Source: Butyrivibrio sp. VCB2006 (lineage in GTDB: Bacteria; Bacillota; Clostridia; Lachnospirales; Lachnospiraceae). Taken from it: a stretch of 64,000 nt of DNA. Below, one piece after another: positions 34,620 through 43,091 of this stretch. Under the pieces are notes generated by a model that had not been told where the DNA came from, did not search any database, and saw only the letters and a list, made by a program, of their open reading frames with translations. The stretch lies in NCBI RefSeq assembly GCF_000420945.1, contig NZ_ATVX01000001.1, forward strand, positions 248,001-312,000, given 5' to 3'. How positions within the stretch are numbered: position 1 is the stretch's first letter; the number at the start of each line of letters is the position of its first letter. The translations under genes were made by a program, and so were the position numbers.

Positions 34620-34985
34620 ATGGAAAAGAGAGAACTTACATGTATCGGATGCCCTATGGGATGTCAGCTTACCGTATCAATGGAGAACGGTGAAGTTACC
34701 GAGGTTACAGGAAACACCTGCCCTAAGGGTGATATATATGCCAGAAAAGAAGTAGTTAATCCTACAAGAATTGTTACCAGCACTGTTAAGATCATAGGCG
34801 GTGACAAAGAGAGAGTATCCTGCAAGACTGCAAGCGATATTCCAAAGAACAAGATTTTTGAGGTTATGAAGGATATCGATGCTGCAACTGTAGCTGCACC
34901 GGCACACATCGGAGATGTTCTTATCAAGGATGTAGCCGGAACAGGTGTTGATGTTATAGCTACAAGAAATATTGAACTGGTATAA
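34620..34985 (+). CDS. DUF1667 iron-sulfur protein of the glp operon
   Basis: A 121-residue protein with CIGCPMGCQLTV near the N-terminus (Cys-x-x-Cys-x-x-x-Cys) and a fourth cysteine in TCPKGDIYA, a likely FeS or metal site. The rest is a small alpha/beta domain (VAAPAHIGDVLIKDVAGTG). This is the DUF1667 family, which nearly always follows glpA-type genes. The ATG at 34620 has AAGGAG eight bases upstream; GTG 34611 and ATG 34614 are poorer. Presumed electron-transfer partner of the two flavoproteins. Confidence 0.88.
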   Translation: MEKRELTCIGCPMGCQLTVSMENGEVTEVTGNTCPKGDIYARKEVVNPTRIVTSTVKIIGGDKERVSCKTASDIPKNKIFEVMKDIDAATVAAPAHIGDVLIKDVAGTGVDVIATRNIELV

Positions 34986-35023
34986 GCTTGGAGAATCAGA
35001 AAATCTCCCAAAGGTAAGTTTTT

Positions 35024-35593
35024 ATGATTGATCTGTACCATGCAAGCTATGAGATAATCGAACATCCGGATGTGCACTACGGCAGGAAGAATGCCGATTT
35101 TGGACAGGGGTTTTATACTACTGACAGTCTGGATTTTGCCCGCAAATGGGTGAGAGAAAGTCCCGGAAAAGACATTATCATTAGCCGCTACAGTCTTGAT
35201 GAAAGCTCTCTTAAGATAAAAAGGTTTGAGAGGAATACTGAGTGGTTTAATTATATCTTTTCCAATCGCAGGGTTAAGCCCGATGCCTATGCAGAGTATG
35301 ACCTGATAATGGGACCGGTTGCTAATGATACGATCTATGAGACTTTTGGGATAATTACCAGTGGCTATTTGTCTGATGAAGAGGCAATGAAGCTTCTTTT
35401 GATAGGCCCTATGTCGCAGCAGATTGTCTTAAAGAGCATGAAAGCAACAGATAATCTTAAATTTATTTCTCATGAAGTTTTATCGAAGGAGTTAATTAGA
35501 GAGGCTTCAAGACAGCACGCCAAAGACGGAGAAATATATCAGTCTGAATTTGCCAAAGTGATGGAAAGCTTGGAGACAACTGAGAACAAATAA
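35024..35593 (+). CDS. DUF3990 protein (ADP-ribosyltransferase-like fold)
   Basis: A 189-residue soluble protein opening LYHASYEIIEHPD, followed by NADFGQGFYTTDSLDFARKW and, further on, YDLIMGPVANDTIYETF. These are the family signatures of DUF3990, which resembles ADP-ribosyltransferases. Such genes often occur with a small DUF3791 partner in toxin-antitoxin-like pairs. No such partner is seen here, and the gene sits 38 bases after the glp operon and before terminator 35596. The ribosome site is weak (AGGTAAG). A toxin-derived or housekeeping ADP-ribosylation role is open. Confidence 0.78.
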   Translation: MIDLYHASYEIIEHPDVHYGRKNADFGQGFYTTDSLDFARKWVRESPGKDIIISRYSLDESSLKIKRFERNTEWFNYIFSNRRVKPDAYAEYDLIMGPVANDTIYETFGIITSGYLSDEEAMKLLLIGPMSQQIVLKSMKATDNLKFISHEVLSKELIREASRQHAKDGEIYQSEFAKVMESLETTENK

Positions 35594-35595
35594 TA

Positions 35596-35642
35596 AAAAT
35601 CCGTATGAGAATGCTTAAATGCAAACTCATACGGATTATTTT
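35596..35642. terminator. Bidirectional intrinsic terminator
   Basis: AATCCGTATGAG pairs with CTCATACGGATT, flanked by A-run and T-run on both sides. It separates the DUF3990 gene and the convergent xylanase gene. Confidence 0.88.
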
Positions 35643-35683
35643 ATGTCAGATTTAATTCCTATAAATTGTGAGAGAAGCGCCTA

Positions 35684-36967
35684 TCAATAGGTCTCCATTA
35701 CTTCTCTTACTTTGATAAATGCAGGCTTTGGCTGGTAGTCTTTGTCAAATAGACGGGTATTGGTCTTGTCGCCTTCTCTGTAGTGGTCTACGAGGCCAAA
35801 TACTGTGACGTTGGTGATATTGGCAGGACCACCGCCCTGAGTGTCCATTTCTTTGAACATCTCGAAGACTTTCTTATAGGCCTCTGCCTGTTTCTCAAAT
35901 TCAGCGTCAGTCTCTTTATCTACTCCGATAGAAAGCTCAGTTACCTGAATTTCAAGGTTAAGATCAGCGAACTTAGTCATAGCAGTCTTGATTTCATCTA
36001 TTGAAGGATATTTGATTCCCCAATAGCCTTGCATACCGATTCCATCGATCAGACCTTTTTCCTTGAGGGAAGTTGCAAGAGCAACGATGCCTTCAGTCTT
36101 GGGAGCCTGGAAAGTGTTATAGTCATTGTAAAAGAGCTTGACATCGTCAGCGGCATATTTTCTTGCGTAGGTAAAAGCCATCTCTACGTAGTCCTCACCG
36201 ATAGTATCGTACCAAGGGTTAGGATCCTGTCCGCACTTGGTTCTGCACTTGAAATAGGAATCAGGATCGGCACTGTCGGGATCAACGGCTTCATTTACAA
36301 CGTCCCAGCAATAGATAACTCCGGGATATTCATCCTGGCAGTGAGTCATAAGCTGCTGTATATAGCTTTCCATTCTCTTAAGCATAGTATCTTTATCAAC
36401 GTATTCACCGTCATCTGTATAGCCCTCGCGGAAGAACCAGTTTGGAGCCTGTGTGTGCCATACGAGAGTGTGACCGCGCATCTTCATGTCGTTTTCCTGA
36501 CACCATTCCAGGGTAGGATCAATTGAAGCAAAGTTAAGGGCCGGCATTCCATCGCCGCTTTTAAGGCTCTCCTGAGAGCCCATCTGATCAAGAATATAGC
36601 AACTCTTCATGAGGTTACTCATGGTTACGCTGTTGAAATGCTTTTTGGATAATTCCATGTACTGTGGGATATTGAGACACTGATTGAACAGGTCACTTCC
36701 GTTAATTCCTACGCCCAATGTGAAATAATCAGCGCAAAGATCCTTAAGGGCCACATCATCCACAAAAACCTCTGATGTTTCCTCTGATGAGGCCTCAATA
36801 GCTGCATCTGCGTTACTTTCGCTACTTGCAACAGCTGCTGATTCATTTTCTTCAACTACGGCTTCTGTAGAACTTGCCGATGCAGAAGCATTTTCCTGAT
36901 TGGATACCCCACATCCAACCAGAAGGGTAGCAGCTAAAAGAGCTGCCAATAAACTATTTTTTTTCAT
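35684..36967 (-). CDS. Lipoprotein endo-1,4-beta-xylanase, GH10
   Basis: A 427-residue surface lipoprotein: signal peptide with lipobox LLVGC (Cys19), an Ala/Ser/Glu-rich linker to about residue 70, then a single GH10 barrel. The acid/base Glu226 is in CWDVVNEAVD, the nucleophile Glu344 in QVTELSIGVD, and the GH10 motif GHTLVWHTQAPNWF at 165-178. It hydrolyses internal xylan bonds at the cell surface. The usual ENxMK sequence of the substrate groove is SNLMK here (117-121), a departure that may alter subsite binding. It lacks carbohydrate-binding modules. It is a lone gene with its own terminator. Confidence 0.93.
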   Translation of the reverse strand: MKKNSLLAALLAATLLVGCGVSNQENASASASSTEAVVEENESAAVASSESNADAAIEASSEETSEVFVDDVALKDLCADYFTLGVGINGSDLFNQCLNIPQYMELSKKHFNSVTMSNLMKSCYILDQMGSQESLKSGDGMPALNFASIDPTLEWCQENDMKMRGHTLVWHTQAPNWFFREGYTDDGEYVDKDTMLKRMESYIQQLMTHCQDEYPGVIYCWDVVNEAVDPDSADPDSYFKCRTKCGQDPNPWYDTIGEDYVEMAFTYARKYAADDVKLFYNDYNTFQAPKTEGIVALATSLKEKGLIDGIGMQGYWGIKYPSIDEIKTAMTKFADLNLEIQVTELSIGVDKETDAEFEKQAEAYKKVFEMFKEMDTQGGGPANITNVTVFGLVDHYREGDKTNTRLFDKDYQPKPAFIKVREVMETY

Positions 36968-37152
36968 ACCTTTCTCTCTTTACCTTTTCATTTATTAGCA
37001 CCTTAGTATCTGATACTGTGATGCTTTCTATAATATATCCCAGGCCAAAGCCCTCAGCCACCCACAACTTGCTAGCTTTTCCCTTGTTATTGCGATATAT
37101 TTATATTCTGATTTTTCACAAAAGCTTTATATTCCGTGCAGATTCTATGTGC

Positions 37153-37168
37153 TATCATTAAAATGATA
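37153..37168. promoter_or_regulatory. Palindrome in the xylanase/rluA divergent region, candidate operator
   Basis: TATCATT-AA-AATGATA is a perfect inverted repeat (7-bp arms) between the divergent xylanase and rluA-type genes, with further AT-rich TATCAT copies next to it. The rest of the 285-base gap 36968-37252 shows no other structure apart from a possible short ORF (37219-37281). Confidence 0.3.
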
Positions 37169-37252
37169 AAATATCATCAATTCACAGTTAACTCCAAAAG
37201 ATAACCTGGAGAAAAACAATGAAAACTATCTTGAATTGGCAGAAAGAAATAA

Positions 37253-38203
37253 ATGATGGAAACGAGCTTCAGAGAACTTAAATACATATGTGATGACAAT
37301 GTTACCGCCGGAGATGTTATGCGGCAGATAATGAAGCTTTCAAGCCGCGAGATTTCCAGATGCAAACAGTTTGAAGACGGAGTTACATGTATCAGAGCTA
37401 CAACTAAAGAGAAGATGCCCATAAGGCTTATAGATTCTCTTTTTCCGGGGGATGAGTTATTTGTCAGAATCTATGAAGATAATGATAATGCAGGTGATAT
37501 TGTTCCGGCGGATGGCCCTCTGGATTTAGTTTTTGAGGATGAGGATTTAATCATAGTTAATAAGCCGGGGGATATGGTTGTACATCCCTCATATGCCCAT
37601 TACATGGATTCTCTCAGTAATTATCTGGCCGGATACTTTGCAAGAACCGGTCAGCAGCATGTTATAAGGACAGTAGGAAGGCTTGACCGTGAAACCTCAG
37701 GACTTGTTATCTTTGCCAAGAATCGTCACGCGGCAGCCCTTATGGCCAAACAGATAAAGACAGACGGAGATGATGACTGCATCAGTATGTCTCGGAGAAA
37801 AGAGTATCAGGCTCTTTGCTACGGAGTTTTTGAAAATCAAAATGGAACTGTGAATGAACCTATCAGAAGGCGCCCGGAAGAGCGCATGATAAGGGAAGTT
37901 CATCCCGAGGGAAAAGAAGCCATAACTCATTACAAAGTTGAGAAGCAGTTTGAGGATTTTGCTCTGGTCCGTCTCCACCTTGATACGGGGAGAACCCATC
38001 AGATTCGTGTTCATATGGCACATTTAGGGCATCCTCTTCTTGGTGATAATTTTTACGGAAAAGAAATACCGGATAACCATGGCCTTACCAGGGCAGCGCT
38101 ACATGCAGGTTACATCGAGTTTAACCATCCGATTACCGGAGAAAATATATGTATATCTGCAGATATTCCTGAAGACATGAAAAGAGTTATCGATACAGCA
38201 TAG
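37253..38203 (+). CDS. RluA-family 23S/tRNA pseudouridine synthase
   Basis: A 316-residue enzyme. The S4-like N-terminal domain spans residues 1-80. The catalytic domain carries IVNKPGDMVVHPS and VGRLDRETSGLVIFAK, where the Asp of RLDxxTSG is the catalytic residue, and ends with LHLDTGRTHQIRVHMAHLGH. It isomerises uridine to pseudouridine in rRNA or tRNA (RluD-type sites are most common). It starts ATGATG at 37253 with a poor ribosome site. A 20-codon ORF with a better site overlaps its start and may couple translation. Confidence 0.88.
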   Translation: MMETSFRELKYICDDNVTAGDVMRQIMKLSSREISRCKQFEDGVTCIRATTKEKMPIRLIDSLFPGDELFVRIYEDNDNAGDIVPADGPLDLVFEDEDLIIVNKPGDMVVHPSYAHYMDSLSNYLAGYFARTGQQHVIRTVGRLDRETSGLVIFAKNRHAAALMAKQIKTDGDDDCISMSRRKEYQALCYGVFENQNGTVNEPIRRRPEERMIREVHPEGKEAITHYKVEKQFEDFALVRLHLDTGRTHQIRVHMAHLGHPLLGDNFYGKEIPDNHGLTRAALHAGYIEFNHPITGENICISADIPEDMKRVIDTA

Positions 38204-38234
38204 ACTTGCATTAGAAGTAATTGGAGAGAAACTT

Positions 38235-40700
38235 ATGACGTATTTTACATTTTTCTTTTTGGATAATGAAAAAGATATAGTTGTTAATCTCTATAAGGAT
38301 CTGGACAAGCTCTTTTATGTTCTTGCAACGCCCAATCATCATTCGGGAAATCTTATAAGTAACCTTGCGAAAACCTGCAATTTGCCTCTTTCAGAAGATG
38401 AAGGTGGCAAACTTGTTATCAAGGGAGAAGTCCCTTGCTTCATAAATGCAAACTGCGAAGAGATTTATCTTTTTAAACTTGGGGATATAGAAGTAGCTAC
38501 AATCTATCCCGACGGAAGAGTGGAAACAAAGGCTGCTATTCCAGCCATCGCCAAGACACTTATGAGTCAGACCAAGGACTATCGGCTGGATCTTTCCAAG
38601 ACACTTTTCAGAACCTATATTCCCAAACAGCTCAAGTTCAGAGCAGATCTACATACTCATATGAACGGAAATCTTCCGGCTGATATTTTAATTGCGCTGG
38701 GAATCTATCATCAGATCAGGTATCCCCTGTATTATGTTAAAAAGCTTGAACTTCAGCTTACTGACGCTCAGTGGGTCAAGGCCCTGGCCCAGAGGGAAAA
38801 GGTAGCAAGGCAGTTTGTGTCTTCAGATCTTAAGGGTAAGTATCTTGATAGGAAAATCAATGATAATACCTTCATCAATTTCGCAGATCTGATATTAAAT
38901 AATCTTGATAATGCCGAACTTAATATTGTTAAAATTCGCGGCTCTTTAGGAATTATTAGGGATGGACAGGCTGTTTTCACAAACCTGGAGAAGGTGTATC
39001 TGTATCGATATGTCTTTGCAAAGGGAAAAGAGAGTGAAGAAAAAATTCCCCTTAACAACATATCCCAGATCCCGGACAGAGACGTACAAAAAGCGTTAAC
39101 TCAGATGCTTAAGGACAAAGAGAATCCTGATTATTCCAATAATACCATTTTTCAGGATAAGCTCTTGTGGATAGCAAGAAACTACAAAAAACAGGGAGTT
39201 GAGTATGCGGAAATTAGTGACACAACCCTTGTTAAAAAATACGAGTCCATTGAAATGCTGAGGCAGGTCCATGAGGTAATGCCCAAAATATACATGGAAA
39301 CCGGTGTAATGATCAGATTCCTTGCGGCTATGAGAAGGATTCCTTTAACTATCATCAAGGATGCGGTAACTCCAGAAAACTATCTGGAGCAGAATCTTGA
39401 GGTTCTAAAGGCCACATCCCTTGATCCTTACGTGGCAGGTTGTGACTTTGTAGGAGAAGAGATCAACGACATCATCGTGCTTAAACCGGTATTCAAGGAG
39501 CTTGCCAAAATAGCAGCCAAGGACCCTTCCTTTGTAATCCGCGTTCATGCTGGAGAAAACGATTCTCTGAGGGACAATATTGCTCATTCCATACAGTGCG
39601 TAAGAGATTCTCTTGCCAAGGGTCAACAAATGCCCAGAATAAGGCTTGGACATGGCCTTTATACCTATTCTCTTAATTCAAAAAAAGGAAGAGAGGTACT
39701 AAAGGAACTTAAAGAAAACAACGTGGTTCTGGAGTTTCAGATAACCAGTAATGTCAGACTGAATAACCTGAACTCACTAGATAAGCACCCGTTAAAAGAA
39801 TACTTGAAAAGAGGAATAAAGTGCGTAGAGGGAACTGACGGAGCAGCTCTTTATGGCACCACCTCTTTGGATGAACAGCTTTCACTTGAAAAGCTGCTTA
39901 ATCTTTCCGAGAATGACCTTCGCCTTATGAAGGAGACGGAAAGCAGCATCATAGAAAAGAGCAGAAAGGCCTATTCCGACAAAAAAGCTGCCTTTGAAAG
40001 GCTGGTTGGAAACAGGGATATGGAGGATGTCCTGCTTGAGAAAATGCAGACTGTCAGGATCTCAAATACTAGGAAAAAAGCTGAAAAACGCTATGATGCC
40101 AATACAGAGCTTAAGGACATTATTTCGGATATTACCTGGGACCGCTTTCCGATTATTCTTATGGGCGGAAGCTTCAACACTGAAAACAGGGCAACTCGAA
40201 TGACGGATTCAGCCATTAAACAGCTGGATGATATGTTGGAATTCTTAAATCCCGACGAGGTATGCTTTGTAATTGGTCATAAGTTCTCTGGGTATGAGAA
40301 GTATCTCGTAGAGCATAACAAGAAGAATTTTAGAATTTATGCAGTTGTTCCGGCTCTTTTGTCTGCAAAAGAAATCGATAAATTCAAAAAAGCCGGGGTA
40401 GCCATAAGGGTATCCACAGAGGCAGAGGGAATGGGTATATATAAGAGTTTCAACTATGAGATTTTTGAAAGACGCCCATCAATGGTTATCGCCTTTGACG
40501 GAAACAGCGCCGGTGTAAACCTTATCCAGGAAGCCAAAAACGGCAAGGGAAGATCAGCAATCTTTGTCTGGAGCCATTGTAAGATACTAAGACAAAAAGC
40601 TAAGTCAATCCATGGCTATGTGTATCTTTTTGATGAGGAGAATACGATACTTGGAATAATCAAAAAGCTCCAAAAGGAATTTGGAGATATAAAGCAATAA
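38235..40700 (+). CDS. Adenosine deaminase-like protein fused to a C-terminal Rossmann/SLOG-like domain
   Basis: An 821-residue protein. Residues 1-130 form an unknown N-terminal domain. Residues 135-560 are an adenosine/AMP-deaminase-type barrel with ADLHTHMNG (138-145, metal HxH), VHAGEND (438-443), LGHGLYTY (471-478), FQITSNVRLN and the metal Asp in EGTDGAALYG (Asp535). Residues 636-800 form a separate nucleotide-binding-like domain (ILMGGSFNTENRATRMTD, then VIGHKFSGYEKYL and VIAFDGNSAGVN) reminiscent of SLOG/LOG-type folds. All catalytic deaminase positions appear present. The fusion suggests it senses or acts on a modified nucleotide. It starts 31 bases after the rluA-type gene. Confidence 0.75.
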   Translation: MTYFTFFFLDNEKDIVVNLYKDLDKLFYVLATPNHHSGNLISNLAKTCNLPLSEDEGGKLVIKGEVPCFINANCEEIYLFKLGDIEVATIYPDGRVETKAAIPAIAKTLMSQTKDYRLDLSKTLFRTYIPKQLKFRADLHTHMNGNLPADILIALGIYHQIRYPLYYVKKLELQLTDAQWVKALAQREKVARQFVSSDLKGKYLDRKINDNTFINFADLILNNLDNAELNIVKIRGSLGIIRDGQAVFTNLEKVYLYRYVFAKGKESEEKIPLNNISQIPDRDVQKALTQMLKDKENPDYSNNTIFQDKLLWIARNYKKQGVEYAEISDTTLVKKYESIEMLRQVHEVMPKIYMETGVMIRFLAAMRRIPLTIIKDAVTPENYLEQNLEVLKATSLDPYVAGCDFVGEEINDIIVLKPVFKELAKIAAKDPSFVIRVHAGENDSLRDNIAHSIQCVRDSLAKGQQMPRIRLGHGLYTYSLNSKKGREVLKELKENNVVLEFQITSNVRLNNLNSLDKHPLKEYLKRGIKCVEGTDGAALYGTTSLDEQLSLEKLLNLSENDLRLMKETESSIIEKSRKAYSDKKAAFERLVGNRDMEDVLLEKMQTVRISNTRKKAEKRYDANTELKDIISDITWDRFPIILMGGSFNTENRATRMTDSAIKQLDDMLEFLNPDEVCFVIGHKFSGYEKYLVEHNKKNFRIYAVVPALLSAKEIDKFKKAGVAIRVSTEAEGMGIYKSFNYEIFERRPSMVIAFDGNSAGVNLIQEAKNGKGRSAIFVWSHCKILRQKAKSIHGYVYLFDEENTILGIIKKLQKEFGDIKQ

Positions 40701-40712
40701 ACTAAACGTATA

Positions 40713-40753
40713 AAAGAGGGAGTAGTCTGATGGTATTACAGATTACTCCCTTT
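40713..40753. terminator. Bidirectional intrinsic terminator
   Basis: AAAGAGGGAGTAGTCTG pairs with CAGATTACTCCCTTT. It overlaps the 3' end of dinB and lies 12 bases after the deaminase stop. Confidence 0.8.
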
Positions 40754-42052
40754 AAATATGGTTCCTTTTCCGAATCTTGAATCAATCTCTTCGGACATTT
40801 TATCAAGCTTTTTCTGTTTCTCAAATTTCTTGTCAAAATCAGAGCTATCGGTGGTTTTCTGTGGCTCTTTTGACATTACATCAAAAAGATTCAGCTGTCT
40901 GTATGAACCATCATCAATCTTTGATACTCCAACTCCCACAAGTCTTATTACCTCACCTCTTATAAAGAGTCCGTTATCCCCCAAAAGAAGCTTATCTGAA
41001 AGTACCTTTGCGTACTCATAGATTGTAGCTTCATCGTCCACAAGGTCCTGTGCTTTCATCTGACAGGAGTGGCGCTTAAAGTTCCCAGTCTTCACACTGA
41101 CAGTAATGGTCTGACCGTAGACGTGATCTCTTTTAAGACGTCTGGAGACGCTGGCAGACAGGTGTTTGAGTACAGGAACTATCTCTTTATCATAGGAATC
41201 AGCTGTAAGATCTGATTTAAGAGTAGTTTCGTTTGAATAGCTCTTGGCGTCCTCATAATCAACGGATACATTTGTGCTTCCGATACCATTGGCACTGGCA
41301 TAGATGTAGCTTCCGCCATTTTCTCCAAGAATCGAATACAAGAACTCAGGATCAGCCTTGGCGGCATCACCTATAGTCCTTATACCGACGGAAGAAAGCC
41401 TTGCTGCCGTAGATTTGCCGCAGCCATATAAGTCTCCGATGGGGAGAGGCCACATTTTTGTTTCTATTTCCTCTGGGAAAAGAGTATGAGTTTTATCAGG
41501 CTTTTGAAAATCACTGGCCATTTTTGCCAGAAGTTTGTTGCTGGATATACCGATATTTACCGTAAAGCCCAAGGAATTCCTTACTTCATCCCGTATCATT
41601 TTGGCAACATTAAGAGGAAATGGATATTCTTCAGTTTCCGTATCGGCAAAGATGCTTCTGGATCCGGTCATATCTACATAAGCTTCATCAATTGAAACCT
41701 GCTGGATCATAGGAGAGTAGCGGTTGATTATCTCGATGAAGGCATTTGAATATTCCTTATAGGTACCAAAATCAGACTGCACAAGTATAAGCTGAGGACA
41801 TTTCTGAAGGGCCTTAACTACAGGTTCTCCGGTTACAATTCCGTATTTTTTGGCAGGAATCGATTTGGCGGTTATTATGCCATGGCGGCTTTTAACATCA
41901 CCGCCAACTGCGGAGGGGACTGTTCTAAGGTCGATACTGCCCGGCTCCTCCTTGAGCTTTTTTACCGCAGACCAGGATAGAAATGCAGAGTTAACGTCTA
42001 TGTGAAATATGATGTTTGTGTAGTTGTCAGCAAAATTAGTTCCAAGGGTCAT
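40736..42052 (-). CDS. dinB: DNA polymerase IV (Y family)
   Basis: A 438-residue translesion polymerase. It has FHIDVNSAFLSW (metal Asp), the YxxR-like SAVGGDVKSRHGII, QQVSIDEAYVDMTG (catalytic Asp-Glu), the thumb/HhH stretch YGCGKSTAARLSSVGIRTIGD, and the little-finger domain from about 245 to 365. The last 70 residues are a basic, flexible tail where a clamp-binding motif may lie (YRQLNLFDV, resembling QLxLF). It overlaps the end of the CPBP gene by 17 bases, indicating cotranscription. Confidence 0.92.
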   Translation of the reverse strand: MTLGTNFADNYTNIIFHIDVNSAFLSWSAVKKLKEEPGSIDLRTVPSAVGGDVKSRHGIITAKSIPAKKYGIVTGEPVVKALQKCPQLILVQSDFGTYKEYSNAFIEIINRYSPMIQQVSIDEAYVDMTGSRSIFADTETEEYPFPLNVAKMIRDEVRNSLGFTVNIGISSNKLLAKMASDFQKPDKTHTLFPEEIETKMWPLPIGDLYGCGKSTAARLSSVGIRTIGDAAKADPEFLYSILGENGGSYIYASANGIGSTNVSVDYEDAKSYSNETTLKSDLTADSYDKEIVPVLKHLSASVSRRLKRDHVYGQTITVSVKTGNFKRHSCQMKAQDLVDDEATIYEYAKVLSDKLLLGDNGLFIRGEVIRLVGVGVSKIDDGSYRQLNLFDVMSKEPQKTTDSSDFDKKFEKQKKLDKMSEEIDSRFGKGTIFKGSNL

Positions 42053-42950
42053 AGTGATTTACGTTTTTCTTATGATATATTAGGAATACTGCGATACAGC
42101 ACAGAGCCATTACAGTAACAGCCAGGATGGTTCCTTCAAGTCCAAAGGCTACGCTATATGCAAAGGAATCTTTGGCAGTGGTGGCATCTAACTTGAATAT
42201 TGAATAAGGCGAAACAATGCCGCTGTTTGGAAGGCCAAGAATAATGTTCTGCATGTAGTTCCATGCAGCATGTATGGCAAATGCGCACCAAAGGCTGTCA
42301 GTGTAGTAAACAACAAGAGAGAAGAAAATACCTGTGATGAAGATGTCTAATATAGCAAGGGCGCTTACACCGGGGTTGAAAATGTGAATGAAGGCAAAAA
42401 GCGCTGAGTTGACAATTATGGCAACGGCCGGGTGTCTATAGGCTTTTCTTAGTCTCTGATACATAAATCCTCTGCAGATAAGCTCCTCAGCTGAGGACTG
42501 AACAAACACGCACAGGAAAATAACTATAAGCTGCAGAATTGGGAATGAATCATAATGAATATGAATGTCCTTATTGATCATTGCGCATATTGCGCAGAAT
42601 AAATTGGTTCCAAAACCAACAAGAAGACCTATAAGAAGCATTTTAATGGTGTTTCCCGGGGCCTTTGTCCATATTGTTTTAAGGATTGGCTTGTTTTTTT
42701 TGACAATAAAGCAGTATAAAGTGAAAGCTATCCAAAGACCTATAAAAGTGAAATATTCAAGGGAAATAGTGGCAAAACCGGTTCTGTCGTTAGCTGTAAG
42801 ACCGCCTAGAAGTTCACCTGTAATAAGATAACCTATGTTGCTACCTACAATCATCAGGAAAAAGGTAAGAAACACGGTGAAGACTATTGCATCATGCCAT
42901 TTGAATCTATCTGTGTGAATCTTCTTAAAGATACTATGTTTTTCTTCCAT
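42036..42950 (-). CDS. CPBP-family intramembrane metalloprotease
   Basis: A 304-residue membrane protein with about eight hydrophobic segments. It has the CPBP/Abi motifs EELICRGFMYQRL (EExxxR), FAFIHIF (FxxxH) and HAAWNYMQN. In bacteria such proteases act in bacteriocin self-immunity, envelope stress or sigma factor control; the target is unknown. ATG 42950 is preceded by GGGAGGA at nine bases; the longer start at 42977 would place the ribosome site inside the coding region. It is transcribed together with dinB. Confidence 0.87.
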   Translation of the reverse strand: MEEKHSIFKKIHTDRFKWHDAIVFTVFLTFFLMIVGSNIGYLITGELLGGLTANDRTGFATISLEYFTFIGLWIAFTLYCFIVKKNKPILKTIWTKAPGNTIKMLLIGLLVGFGTNLFCAICAMINKDIHIHYDSFPILQLIVIFLCVFVQSSAEELICRGFMYQRLRKAYRHPAVAIIVNSALFAFIHIFNPGVSALAILDIFITGIFFSLVVYYTDSLWCAFAIHAAWNYMQNIILGLPNSGIVSPYSIFKLDATTAKDSFAYSVAFGLEGTILAVTVMALCCIAVFLIYHKKNVNHYDPWN

Positions 42951-43043
42951 TTTATAAATTCCTCCCATTTTTTTCATACATCTTTAGTATACAGTATGCA
43001 AATATAAGTGATAATATTAATTTGTTAAAAGTAAATATATGTT

Positions 43044-43052
43044 TGTTATAAT
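43044..43052 (+). promoter_or_regulatory. Extended -10 promoter of the sortase gene
   Basis: TGTTATAAT is a consensus extended -10, 40 bases before the sortase start; TTGTTA at 43022-43027 is a weak -35 at 19 bases. Confidence 0.5.
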
Positions 43053-43091
43053 GGTTTTCTTTTTTATACTTTAATCTGTGAGGGGAAGATT

